Assembly: GCF_024172085.1 (NCBI RefSeq)
Contig: NZ_JAMZDZ010000001.1
Location: forward strand, 496,001-560,000
Origin: Hamadaea flava
GTDB taxonomy: Bacteria > Actinomycetota > Actinomycetes > Mycobacteriales > Micromonosporaceae
Length of the DNA stretch: 64,000 bases
Direction: 5' to 3'
Positions 16,839 to 25,352 of the stretch are shown here, piece by piece; position 1 is the first letter of the stretch; each line of letters begins with the position of its first letter. The notes under the pieces were generated by a model that saw only the letters and a program-made list of their open reading frames with translations, ran no database searches and was not told the origin of the DNA. Position numbers and translations under genes: made by a program.

Positions 16839-19109
16839 GTGAGCGTCGACCCGTCCGTGACCCCGCCGGGCACCCGCAACTTCCGCGACGCGGGCGGGCT
16901 GCCGGCCGACGCCTGGCGCGCCCTGTACGGAAACGAGACCCTGGTGCCGACCCATTGCTGCTTCTGCGGCGTGCAGTGCGGCATGTATCTGCGGGTCCGG
17001 GACGGCAAGGTGTTCGGCGTCGAACCCCGCAATCACGACATCAACCGCATGCGGCTGTGCCCGAAGGGGCTCAACGCGTACCAGCAGGTCAATCATCCGG
17101 ACCGGCTGACCGTGCCGTTGCTGCGGACCTCGCGTGACGCGGAGCTGCGGGCGGTGAGCTGGGACGACGCGCTGGACTACACGGTCGACCGGATTCAGGC
17201 GATCCAGGCCGAGCACGGGGTGGACGCGTTCGGGATGCTCGGCGGCGCGAGCCTGTTCACCGAGAAGACCTATCTGGTCGGCAAGTTCGCCCGGGTCGCG
17301 CTGAAGACGCGACACGTCGACTACAACGGCCGGCTGTGCATGGTCAGCGCGGCCGGGGCGAACAAGCTGTCGTTCGGCATCGACCGGGCGGCCAACCCGT
17401 TCGCCGACATCCTGCTCTCGGACTGCCTGCTGATCGCGGGGTCCAATGTGGGCGAGTGCTTCCCGGTGATGACCCAATACCTGTGGGGTGCACGGGATCG
17501 GGGCGCGAAGCTGATCGTGGTCGACCCGCGCGAGACCAGCGTCGCCCGGACCGCCGACATCCATGTGGCGCTGCGGCCGGGCACCGACTCGGCCTTCTTC
17601 AACGCCGTGCTGCACGTGGTGATCCGCGAAGGTCTGGGCGACCAGGAGTACGTGGACGAGCACACGACCGGGTGGGCCGAGCTGGCCGAGACGGTTCAAG
17701 GGTATCCGCCTGAGCGGGCGGCCGAGATCTGCGGCATCCCCGCCGAGCAGGTCGAACAGGTGGCGCGGATGTTCGCCACCGCGCCGCGGGCGATGGCCTG
17801 GCACGCGCGGGGCATCGAGCATCACACGCAGGGCGTCGAGAACTGCCTGACCGTGATCAACCTCTGTGTGGCGACCGGCAACCTGGGCAAGCCGGGCGCC
17901 GGCTACGGCACGATCACCGGGCAGGGCAACGGCCAGGGTGGACGCGAACACGGGCAGAAGTCCGATCTGCTGCCGGGCGGGCGGTCCATCAACGACCCTG
18001 TGCATCGGCGGCAGATCGCCGAGATCTGGGGCATCGAGGAAAGCGAGCTGCCGCAGGCGGGGACCTCGATGATGGAGATGGTCCACCAGATGAGCCGTGG
18101 GGAGATCCGCGGTTTGTTCGGCATGTGCAACAACCCGTTCGTCTCGCTGCCGAACTACGACGTCGTCAAGGCGGGCTACGACTCCCTGGCCTTCCACGCG
18201 CAGTGCGACTTCTTCCTGTCCGAGACGGCCGCCAACGCCCACGTCGTCTTCCCGGTCACCACCTGGGCCGAGGACGACGGTGTCATGGCCAACGCCGAGG
18301 CCCGGGTCGTCCGGCACCGCAAGGCGCAGGAACCGCCCAGCGGCGTACGCACCGACACGTGGGTGCTGTGCGAACTGGCCCGGCGGCTCGGCGTGGGCGA
18401 CAAGTTCGCGTTCACCAGCTCCGTCGACGTCTTCTCCGAACTGCGAATCGCATCGCGGGGCACGGTCAACGACTACTACGGCATCACCTACGAACGGATC
18501 GACGAGACCGGCGGCATCGCCTGGCCCTGCCCCGAAGTCGATCATCCCGGTACGCCCCGCCTGTTCGAGGACGGCCGCAGCTATCACGCCGACGGCAAGA
18601 TCCATCTGCAGCCCGTCGAGTGGCATCCGCCGGCCGACCCGTACGACGACGACTTCCCGATGCGGCTGACCACCGGGCGTACGGTGGCGCACTTCCTGTC
18701 GGGGAACCAGACCCGACGGCTCGGCGGCCTCGTCGAACAGACGCCTCGCCCGTGGGTCGAGATCCATCCGAGCCACGGGTACGCCAACGGCGACGCGGTG
18801 ACCGTGGTGACCCGGCGCGGCGAGGCGACCTTCCCGGCGCTGGTGACCGAGGCGATCCGGCCGGACACCGTATTCGTGCCGTACCACTGGCCGTTCCCGG
18901 TGGCGGCGAACGCGCTGACCATCGACGCGCTCGACCCGCGATCGAAGATCCCGGAGTACAAGGTGTGCGCCTGCCGCCTCGAACGCGCCGCCGCCGTGGT
19001 CGACGTTCCCGCGCCGCCGATGCCACCCGGCCGGGAGGCGTACCCGGCGGCGCAGGCCGCCCGGTCCGATCCGAACCCGCCGACGTCGTCCCAGGGAAGG
19101 GGGTTCTAG
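16839..19109 (+). CDS. Molybdopterin oxidoreductase, Nas/Nap-like nitrate reductase catalytic subunit
   Basis: A 756-residue enzyme. An N-terminal [4Fe-4S] site is formed by C40-x2-C43-x3-C47-x26-C74 (HCCFCGVQCGM, RLCPKG). The probable molybdenum-ligating cysteine is C167 in NGRLCMVSAAGANKL, the position used in assimilatory (NasA/NarB) and periplasmic (NapA) nitrate reductases. Further family motifs are GQGNGQGGREHGQK and the C-terminal dinucleotide-binding HFLSGNQTRR. No Tat signal is present, so it should stay in the cytoplasm. The nearby NarK-like transporter supports nitrate or nitrite as substrate; a formate dehydrogenase-like activity is the alternative. Confidence 0.82.
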   Translation: MSVDPSVTPPGTRNFRDAGGLPADAWRALYGNETLVPTHCCFCGVQCGMYLRVRDGKVFGVEPRNHDINRMRLCPKGLNAYQQVNHPDRLTVPLLRTSRDAELRAVSWDDALDYTVDRIQAIQAEHGVDAFGMLGGASLFTEKTYLVGKFARVALKTRHVDYNGRLCMVSAAGANKLSFGIDRAANPFADILLSDCLLIAGSNVGECFPVMTQYLWGARDRGAKLIVVDPRETSVARTADIHVALRPGTDSAFFNAVLHVVIREGLGDQEYVDEHTTGWAELAETVQGYPPERAAEICGIPAEQVEQVARMFATAPRAMAWHARGIEHHTQGVENCLTVINLCVATGNLGKPGAGYGTITGQGNGQGGREHGQKSDLLPGGRSINDPVHRRQIAEIWGIEESELPQAGTSMMEMVHQMSRGEIRGLFGMCNNPFVSLPNYDVVKAGYDSLAFHAQCDFFLSETAANAHVVFPVTTWAEDDGVMANAEARVVRHRKAQEPPSGVRTDTWVLCELARRLGVGDKFAFTSSVDVFSELRIASRGTVNDYYGITYERIDETGGIAWPCPEVDHPGTPRLFEDGRSYHADGKIHLQPVEWHPPADPYDDDFPMRLTTGRTVAHFLSGNQTRRLGGLVEQTPRPWVEIHPSHGYANGDAVTVVTRRGEATFPALVTEAIRPDTVFVPYHWPFPVAANALTIDALDPRSKIPEYKVCACRLERAAAVVDVPAPPMPPGREAYPAAQAARSDPNPPTSSQGRGF

Positions 19110-19115
19110 ACCGTC

Positions 19116-19706
19116 ATGATGGGCCGCACCCTGTTCATCGACCCGGGCCGTTGCATCGGCTGTGAGGCGTGTGTCTCGGCCTGCCGCGAATGCGACTCGC
19201 ACCGGGGTAAGTCGATGATCCACCTCGACTTCCTGGAACCGGGCAGCACGGTCGCCTCGATGCCGACCGTCTGCATGCACTGCTCCGACCCGGTCGCCCC
19301 GTGCGCGCAGGTCTGCCCGGCCGAGGCCATCCTGATCACCGAGGACGGCGTGGTCCACGACGCGGACAAGACCCGCTGCATCGGCTGCGGGAACTGCGTC
19401 AACGCCTGCCCGATGGGTGTGCCGAAGATCGACCTCGCCGCCAAGCTCCAGTACAAGTGCAACCTCTGCTACGACCGCACGGCGCACGGCCTCGCCCCGA
19501 TGTGCGCCACGGTCTGCCCCACAGGCGCGCTCTTCTACGGGTCGCTCGACGAACTCGAGGCCGACCGGCCCGGCGTACGCGTCTCCGACCAATTCGACTT
19601 CGGCGGATACCCGCTCGGCACCGGGGTCGGCGTGGTCGTGCCGGCCGACCGGGACAAGCCGGTGCCCGGCGGCTTCTATCCCAGCGTCCTCGGGGAGCCC
19701 CTGTGA
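19116..19706 (+). CDS. Four-cluster [4Fe-4S] ferredoxin subunit (DmsB/FdhB type)
   Basis: A 196-residue electron-transfer subunit with four cysteine groups: CIGCEACVSAC, CMHC...CAQVCP, CIGCGNCVNACP and CNLCYDR...CATVCPTG, the standard arrangement of DmsB/HybA/FdhB proteins. It would carry electrons between the Rieske or membrane subunit and the molybdenum subunit. It starts 6 bases after the catalytic gene and its stop overlaps the next start (GTGA), so the complex is translated as a unit. An ATG three bases downstream is an equally possible start. Confidence 0.88.
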   Translation: MMGRTLFIDPGRCIGCEACVSACRECDSHRGKSMIHLDFLEPGSTVASMPTVCMHCSDPVAPCAQVCPAEAILITEDGVVHDADKTRCIGCGNCVNACPMGVPKIDLAAKLQYKCNLCYDRTAHGLAPMCATVCPTGALFYGSLDELEADRPGVRVSDQFDFGGYPLGTGVGVVVPADRDKPVPGGFYPSVLGEPL

Positions 19707-20230
19707 CCACCCGTGACTCCGAAGTGGACGCATCTGATGCGGATCTGGATCGGCTGCGGGCCGACGATCTGACGTCGCGGCGGGACTACCTGCGGATCGC
19801 GGTGACCGTCTCCGGTGGACTCGCCGTCGGCGGCATCGCGACCGCGGCCGGCCTGTTCCACCGCCACGGCGACGGCACGGCCGAACCGCTGCGCATCGCC
19901 GACCGCATCGACCCCGGCCAGTCGGTCGCCTTCGCGTACCCAGGCGACGAGGATTGGGCGGTCGCGATCCGGTTGGCCGACGGCACCCTGGTCGCGTACT
20001 CGTCGATCTGCACTCATCTGGCCTGCGGCGTGCTGTGGCGGGCCGATCGGGGTGAGCACGGCGAACTCTACTGTCCTTGCCATGAGGGGGTGTTCGACGC
20101 GCGGACCGGGCGGGTGACCGCGGGGCCGCCGCCCCGGCCGCTGCCGCGTGTGATCGTCGAGGAGCGCGCCGACGGCATCTACGCGACCGGCACCGCGCGT
20201 TCGGACACGGCGGCGGAGGGTGGCCGATGA
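19703..20230 (+). CDS. Rieske [2Fe-2S] protein with Tat-type anchor
   Basis: A 175-residue protein. Residues about 26-50 read SRRDYLRIAVTVSGGLAVGG, a twin-arginine signal/anchor, implying export of the domain to the outer face. The Rieske cluster ligands are CTHLACG and CPCHEGVFD (C-x-H and C-x2-H). It overlaps both neighbours by four bases. In this operon it could accept electrons from quinol at the outer face, while the catalytic subunit looks cytoplasmic; how they connect is not obvious and makes the complex interesting. Confidence 0.85.
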   Translation: MTTRDSEVDASDADLDRLRADDLTSRRDYLRIAVTVSGGLAVGGIATAAGLFHRHGDGTAEPLRIADRIDPGQSVAFAYPGDEDWAVAIRLADGTLVAYSSICTHLACGVLWRADRGEHGELYCPCHEGVFDARTGRVTAGPPPRPLPRVIVEERADGIYATGTARSDTAAEGGR

Positions 20231-20541
20231 CCAACCAGCCGACCCATGATCGCTATCCGCAGATCCGCCCGACCAGCGGGTACGCCGATTCGCGCATCAG
20301 CGCGACGGGTCCCGGGCCGGGCGCGGGCGTCGACGCCGATCCCGAACGGTCGGCGATGCTGTCCGCCCGGACCGGCATCGTCATCACCATCCTGATCGGA
20401 CAGCTGTGGGCGTTGGCCGTCGCGGTCGACGCCTGGATGAGCGGGACGGTCGCCACCGCGTGGTGGCTGGCGGCGTTCCAGGTCGCGTCGTTCATCGTGG
20501 CGTACGCCGTCTGGCGGGCCGGAGACCGGAGGGACCGATGA
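20227..20541 (+). CDS. Small two-span membrane protein of the nitrate operon
   Basis: A 104-residue protein: a polar N-terminal 45 residues, then two membrane helices (GIVITILIGQLWALAVAVDA and WWLAAFQVASFIVAYAVW) and a short basic end. Its ATG overlaps the Rieske stop and its stop overlaps the transporter start, so it is translationally coupled to both. It could be a small subunit stabilising the membrane complex. I do not recognise the family. Confidence 0.65.
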   Translation: MTNQPTHDRYPQIRPTSGYADSRISATGPGPGAGVDADPERSAMLSARTGIVITILIGQLWALAVAVDAWMSGTVATAWWLAAFQVASFIVAYAVWRAGDRRDR

Positions 20542-21743
20542 GCGAGACGCCCTCTCGCACCGCGTACGTCAACGTGATCCTGGCGGCGACCTCGTTCCTG
20601 CTCTGCTCCTGGGCCTGGGGCCTGATCAGCCCGCTGGGCGGCCGCCTCGGCACCGCTTTGCACCTGAGCTCCTTCCAGCAGTCGCTGCTGGTCGCCGTCC
20701 CGGTGCTGGTCGGGTCGCTCGGACGAATCCCGGTCGGGGCGCTGACCGACCGGCTCGGCGCGAAGGTCATGCTCCCCGCGATCAGCTTCCTGACGCTCCT
20801 CCCGGTGCTGGCACTGATCCCGGCGTACGACTCCTATCCGGCCCTGCTCGTCGTCGGCTTCTTCCTCGGCCTCGGCGGTACGCCGTTCGCCGCCGCCATC
20901 CCGCACGGCAACGGCTGGTTCCCGCCGGCCCAGCGCGGCTTCGCGCTCGGCGTGATCGGCATGGGCATGGGCGGAACGGCGATCGCGGCACTGCTCACCA
21001 CGCCGATGCTCGACCACTTCGGACGCAACGCCCAGTTCGTGCTCGTGGCGATCGTGCTCGCCGTTTTCGGCCTGATCCTGCTCGCCGTACTGCGCGACCC
21101 ACCGGGGCGCACTCCGCCGACGACATCGTTCGCCCAGCGCTTCGGCACCGCCGCCAAGCAGCCGATGACCTGGCCGCTGGCCGGGCTCTACGCGATCACC
21201 TTCGGCGGCTACGTGGCGTTCGCCGTCTACCTCGTGACCTACCTGCAGACCGGCTACGGGCTGGAACCGAACGACGCCAGCCTCAAAGCCGCCGGATTCA
21301 CCCTGGTCGCGGTCGTCCTCCGCCCGTTCGGCGGCTCGCTGTCGGACCGGATCGGCCCGGCCCGCGTCCTGACCGGATGCCTCGTCGTGGTCACGGTGAT
21401 GGCACTCTGGCAATCGTTCCAGCCGTCGCTCTACCCGTGGGCCACCATCACCTTCCTCACGATGGCCGGCGCGCTCGGCGCCGGGGCAGGCGCGGTCTTC
21501 GCGCTGGTCTCGCAGGTCACCGCGAGAGACCAGATCGGCTCGGTCACCGGCATCGTCGGAGCGGTCGGCGGACTCGGCGGCTTCGTCCCACCCCTGGTCA
21601 TGGGAGCCATCCACGGCATCACCGGCTCGTACGCACTAGGCCTGGTCCTGCTCGCGATCGTCGCGTTCGCCGGCCTGGCGTACTCATGGTTCCTGGTCCG
21701 CCGCACGTCCAGCCCCACCCCACCCCCCGCCCTATCCCCCTAA
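20538..21743 (+). CDS. narK: NarK-type nitrate/nitrite MFS transporter
   Basis: A 401-residue major facilitator with 12 predicted helices. The nitrate signature of the NNP family is present after helix 4 (GNGWFPPAQRGFALGVIGMG), with a second glycine-rich signature in helix 11 (GIVGAVGGLGGFVPPLVMG). The first loop has the MFS motif GALTDRLGAK. It ends the oxidoreductase operon and should import nitrate or exchange it for nitrite, which fixes the likely function of the whole cluster. One copy of the 67-bp inverted repeat follows 28 bases after the stop. Confidence 0.85.
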   Translation: MSETPSRTAYVNVILAATSFLLCSWAWGLISPLGGRLGTALHLSSFQQSLLVAVPVLVGSLGRIPVGALTDRLGAKVMLPAISFLTLLPVLALIPAYDSYPALLVVGFFLGLGGTPFAAAIPHGNGWFPPAQRGFALGVIGMGMGGTAIAALLTTPMLDHFGRNAQFVLVAIVLAVFGLILLAVLRDPPGRTPPTTSFAQRFGTAAKQPMTWPLAGLYAITFGGYVAFAVYLVTYLQTGYGLEPNDASLKAAGFTLVAVVLRPFGGSLSDRIGPARVLTGCLVVVTVMALWQSFQPSLYPWATITFLTMAGALGAGAGAVFALVSQVTARDQIGSVTGIVGAVGGLGGFVPPLVMGAIHGITGSYALGLVLLAIVAFAGLAYSWFLVRRTSSPTPPPALSP

Positions 21744-21771
21744 CCTCTCCCTCCCCGCCTCCGCTCTCTAC

Positions 21772-21838
21772 CCCGTTGATCATGAACTTTCGGTCGTGAT
21801 CAACCGGCGTGTCGTGTCCGCAGCTCCCTGATCGACTC
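21772..21838. repeat. 67-bp inverted repeat, left copy
   Basis: Matches the reverse complement of 24390-24456 at 65 of 67 positions. It contains an internal palindrome TTGATCA...TGATCAA. A third partial copy (TCGTGATCAATCGGCG) follows near 21847. It lies after narK and could be a terminator or a dispersed element. Confidence 0.85.
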
Positions 21839-21975
21839 CGGGGGTTCGTGATCAATCGGCGGTGACCAGGATGTGGTGGACGGCCCAGCTCAGGCTCCGC
21901 GCGACGTCCGACTCGCGAGGTTGCCGGTTCGGCCACGACGACGCCGAGAGGCGCGCCTCCAGCTGAGGCTGTAGT

Positions 21976-22461
21976 TCATAGTTCACGCAGTGCCGCGACC
22001 TGGACGGGGTCCAGGTGACCGTCGGCGGCTACGAACGCCTTCGCCACCGTCAACACTTGGCGGCCGTGCTCGTCCGTCTGACACGCCGCTCGTTTGCGCC
22101 AGCGACCGATGACCGCCAGCGCGCCACCGCGGACGTCGCCGTACCACCTGTCGGGCCACGACGGATTCGGGTCGCCAGGGCGCGTACTGCGGTAGCCGGC
22201 CCGCTTGGCCAGGCGTCGTCGGGCGGCGTACGCCTCGACGTCGGCGAGCCACAGCGTCCGGCTGCGCGACAACACGTCCAGCGCGTGCAGTAGTGCCGCC
22301 TCGTCGCGGCGAATCGGGCCGGCGACCCGCCTCAGGTAGGAGAACGTGGCGTGGAACCCGATCGGGCGGTAGAGCTGCACGCAGCTGCCCAATGCCGTGA
22401 GCCGCCGACCGAAAGGCAGGCTGGGATCGGCGACTTTACGGGCGTACGTGCCGAAACTCAT
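21976..22461 (-). CDS. Hypothetical protein, basic, soluble
   Basis: A 161-residue protein rich in arginine, starting MSFGTYARKVADPSLPFGRR, with DEAALLHALDVLSRSRTLW and a C-terminal TVAKAFVAADGHLDPVQVAALREL. No catalytic motif, signal or membrane segment is seen. Its ATG overlaps the stop of the phosphotransferase gene (ATGA at 22458-22461), so the two are co-translated. I do not recognise the family; a role linked to the kinase is only suggested by the overlap. Confidence 0.6.
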   Translation of the reverse strand: MSFGTYARKVADPSLPFGRRLTALGSCVQLYRPIGFHATFSYLRRVAGPIRRDEAALLHALDVLSRSRTLWLADVEAYAARRRLAKRAGYRSTRPGDPNPSWPDRWYGDVRGGALAVIGRWRKRAACQTDEHGRQVLTVAKAFVAADGHLDPVQVAALREL

Positions 22462-23222
22462 TGCAGGGCGGCTGCCCAGTCGTCGGCGCGCTCCCGGGCG
22501 TACGCCGCGTCGGCGTCGTAGAGGTCGGCGTGTCCTTCGGCGAGGTGCCGGGCGAACGCTTCGTCACCGGCAGCCGCACGAGTGCGGATCAACTCCGCCA
22601 TCGCGCGTACGCGTTCCTCGATCACCTCCGGCAGCCGCGCGCGGTCGGCCGCCGACAACGCGTACGCGTCGCAGAAAAGCCGGAGCCGCGCGGACTGCTC
22701 GGCGGTGGTGCCCCGGCGGTCGTGGTTCGCCGGGCCGCCCAGCGGGACGAACCGATAGACGGTGTAGGCGACGTCCCAGACACGCGAACCCGGGTGGGCT
22801 GTGTCGAAGTCGATCAGCGCGACCGGCTGACCCGCCCGGAACACCGTGTTGTACGGCGCGACGTCGCCGTGGCAGACGACCTCGACCGGCTCGCGGGGCG
22901 GTTGGTACCACAGGCCGTGCGCCGGGAACGCGGCCGTGGCGTCGTGGTACGCCCGCAGCAGCCGGGCGGTCGCGATCAGCGTCTCCTCGGACCAGACGTA
23001 CTCCGGCATCGGATAGCCCGGAACGTCGCCGTCGAGGAAGTCGACGACCTCGCGGCCTTCGTCGTCGAACCCGTGGGCCCGTGGCGCACCGGTGAACCCG
23101 GCGTCGGCGAGGTGCCGCAGCAACGCCTGCACCGTCGGCGACCACGGACCAGCCGGGCGGTGCAGCAGGGTTCCCCGGCGGACTACCGCGTTGACGCCGC
23201 CGCGCAGGATTTCTTGATCCAC
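22458..23222 (-). CDS. Aminoglycoside phosphotransferase-family kinase
   Basis: A protein of about 254 residues with the APH/choline kinase active site: VVCHGDVAPYNTVF (HGDxxxxN) and ALIDFDTAHPGSRVWD (metal-binding IDFD), and the N-terminal lobe signature LRGGVNAVVRRGTLLHRPAG. The GTG at 23222 (VDQEILRGG) gives the family length and avoids overlap with the divergent gene; an ATG at 23258 would overlap it. A TGTATC stands about 8 bases upstream of the GTG, so the message may be nearly leaderless. The natural substrate is unknown. Confidence 0.78.
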   Translation of the reverse strand: MDQEILRGGVNAVVRRGTLLHRPAGPWSPTVQALLRHLADAGFTGAPRAHGFDDEGREVVDFLDGDVPGYPMPEYVWSEETLIATARLLRAYHDATAAFPAHGLWYQPPREPVEVVCHGDVAPYNTVFRAGQPVALIDFDTAHPGSRVWDVAYTVYRFVPLGGPANHDRRGTTAEQSARLRLFCDAYALSAADRARLPEVIEERVRAMAELIRTRAAAGDEAFARHLAEGHADLYDADAAYARERADDWAAALQ

Positions 23223-23251
23223 TCGGCCGAAGATACAGTCACGGAGTGGAC

Positions 23252-24376
23252 GTGTCATGGGGGTTTGTCAGTGGCCGGCGGCTCGACCGGCACGGTTTGA
23301 CCACCCCGGTCGCCGACGTCGCGGCTGCCGCGCGGGCGATGTGCGGTACGCACTCCCAGGTGCTCTCCGCGGCCGAGCTGTCGATCGGGCTGCGGCTGGC
23401 CGACGGCACCCGCCAGGACGTGCAGAACGCGCTGTGGTCCGAGCGCACCCTGGTCAAGACGTTCGGTCCCCGGGGAACCATCCATCTGCTGCCCGCTGAG
23501 GATCTGGCTCTATGGTGCGGCGCGTTGGGCGCCATCCCGTCGGGCAATCCGTCTCCGCCGGGCATACGCGTGACCCCGGAGCAGACGGAAGAACTGGTCA
23601 CCGCGCTCGGCACGATCCTCTCCGACGGCGAGTTCACCGTCGACGAGGTGACCGACGCACTCGGCGTACGGGTCGGGTCGTGGGCGGTCGACCCGGTCGT
23701 GCCCGCGTTTCAGACGTTCTGGCCCCGGTGGCGGCAGATCACCCATCTGGCGGCGCATCGCGGAGTTCTCTGTTTCGGTCCGAACAAGGGGCGCAACGTC
23801 ACCTACACCAACCCGGCTCGCTGGCTGCCCGGCTTCACGCCCGCGCCGGCCGCCGAGTCCACCTCCTGGCTACTGCACAGCTACTTGTACGCGTACGGCC
23901 CGTCGGCGTCGCCGCACTTCGCCCGATGGCTCGCCGCGCCGCCCCGCTGGGCCGCCTCCGTCTTCGCTGACGCCGATCTCGACGAGGTGACCGTCGAAGG
24001 CACCGCCGCCTGGGTGAACCGCGGCGACACAGAGTTCCCGTCCGCGGCCGACGGCGTCCACTTGCTACCCCACTTCGACGCGTACGCCGTCGGCGGTCAG
24101 CCGCGCGAACTGCTGTTCCCCGGCGAGGCGGCGAAACGGGCGCTGGCTGGAAGCCAGGCGGGCAACCATCCGGTGCTGCTCGTCGACGGCGTCGTCGCGG
24201 GAGTGTGGCATCAGAAGAAGTCCGCCAAGAACGTCGCGATCACCGTTGATCCGTTGCGTACGCTGACCGCCCAACAGCGCGGGCAGCTCGATACGCAGGT
24301 CGAACGGGTCGGTGCGATCCTCGGGCTGAAGCCGTCGTTGACCATCGACACCGTGACGGTCGGCCCCCACGCGTGA
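23252..24376 (+). CDS. Winged-helix DNA-binding protein (HTH_42, AlkZ/YcaQ-like)
   Basis: A 374-residue protein of the HTH_42 family: LWSERTLVKTFGPRGTIHLLP near residue 70 and a C-terminal LLVDGVVAGVWHQKKSAKNV are its strongest signatures. Relatives include AlkZ and YcaQ, DNA glycosylases that unhook interstrand crosslinks, sometimes protecting producers of alkylating antibiotics. The QxQ/QxD active-site motif of AlkZ is not evident to me, so activity is uncertain. The GTG at 23252 has GGAG 5 bases upstream. It is divergent to the kinase gene. Confidence 0.75.
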   Translation: MSWGFVSGRRLDRHGLTTPVADVAAAARAMCGTHSQVLSAAELSIGLRLADGTRQDVQNALWSERTLVKTFGPRGTIHLLPAEDLALWCGALGAIPSGNPSPPGIRVTPEQTEELVTALGTILSDGEFTVDEVTDALGVRVGSWAVDPVVPAFQTFWPRWRQITHLAAHRGVLCFGPNKGRNVTYTNPARWLPGFTPAPAAESTSWLLHSYLYAYGPSASPHFARWLAAPPRWAASVFADADLDEVTVEGTAAWVNRGDTEFPSAADGVHLLPHFDAYAVGGQPRELLFPGEAAKRALAGSQAGNHPVLLVDGVVAGVWHQKKSAKNVAITVDPLRTLTAQQRGQLDTQVERVGAILGLKPSLTIDTVTVGPHA

Positions 24377-24389
24377 TCAGTCCGTTGGG

Positions 24390-24456
24390 GAGTTGATCAG
24401 GGTGCTGCGGACACGACACGCCGGTTGATCACGACCGAAAGTTCATGATCAACGGG
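24390..24456. repeat. 67-bp inverted repeat, right copy
   Basis: Reverse complement of 21772-21838 with two substitutions. It begins 14 bases after the winged-helix gene stop and lies downstream of both flanking convergent genes, a place where a bidirectional terminator would fit. Confidence 0.85.
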
Positions 24457-24490
24457 ATAGCGCGGGCAGCGCGGGGGACGGGCGAGGGGG

Positions 24491-25352
24491 TCAGCGGGAT
24501 CGGGTAGAGAGGACGGCGGAGGCGATGACGAGGTCTTGCCAGGACATGCCGGAACCCTTGTAGAAGACGGGGCCAGGGGGAACGACGAAGGAGCCCCGGA
24601 CGACGTCCGCCATCGGGACGAGGCGGGCCGGTGTCAGGTCACCCGAAGCGATCGCCAGGATCACGTCGCCGCACTCTCGAAGGGCCGTCGCCGGGTCTTC
24701 GACGATGACGGTCGCACGAGCGCAAAAGGCCGCGTCGACCTCCCGCGCGTCCGGCGTGTGCGCGCCGACAGCGGCGACCACTGCGTCACCCCCGCAGCTC
24801 CGACGAGTCGAACACCGGCTGCGCCGAGGTGGTGGCACAGATGATCACGTTGGCGTCGCGCAGCGTTGGGCGTACCCCTTGGGAGGACACCACGTGCAGG
24901 GACGCGACCTCGTAGCGCGCGGCGAGGGTTTCCGCGTGCCCGTGGCCCTGCGGCCCGGCGCCGAACACGACGACGCGGAGCGGGCCGAGCCGGTCGAGGG
25001 CCGGGCGCAGCGCGGCGACCGTGACGGCAGGGGTGCGCAGGGTCGTGAGCGCGGTGCCGTCGAGGAGCGCGACCGGCTGGAGGGTCTCCGCGTCGAACAG
25101 GGTGTAGACCGCGTTGATCCGCGGCAGGCCGCGGGCCGCGTTGCCGGGCGCGACGGTCGCGAGCTTGACCCCGGCGTAGCCGCCGGCCTCGGCCGGCATG
25201 AGCAGCAGTTCGCCGTGGCTGAGCGCCACCGACGTACGCGCCACGGAGGCGGAAGGATCCAGGCCCGATCGCAACGCGGCGGTGATGGCGTCGACAGCGG
25301 CCGATGGGCTGAGCGCACGCCGGATCGCGTCGGCGTCGAGGTACGGGATCAT
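24491..25352 (-). pseudogene. Ornithine cyclodeaminase / pyrroline-2-carboxylate reductase family, frameshifted
   Basis: The N-terminal frame (from ATG 25352) has LLMPAEAGGYAGVKLATVAPGN in two parts, the NAD(P) loop VVVFGAGPQGHG and ends prematurely at DSSELRG. The C-terminal half continues in another frame as GDAVVAAVGAHTPDAREVD through GSGMSWQDLVIASAV. Removing one base from the run of five C (24789-24793; G on the coding strand) restores one continuous protein of about 287 residues. This is either a real inactivating indel or a homopolymer sequencing error. It overlaps the proline racemase-family gene (ATGA), the pairing used for 3-hydroxyproline or D-proline metabolism. Confidence 0.8.

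Noticed and set aside
21772-24456. Possible insertion sequence or composite transposon
   Set aside because: The inverted repeats are convincing but none of the enclosed genes is a transposase or integrase, and no target-site duplication was recognised. Reported as repeats only.
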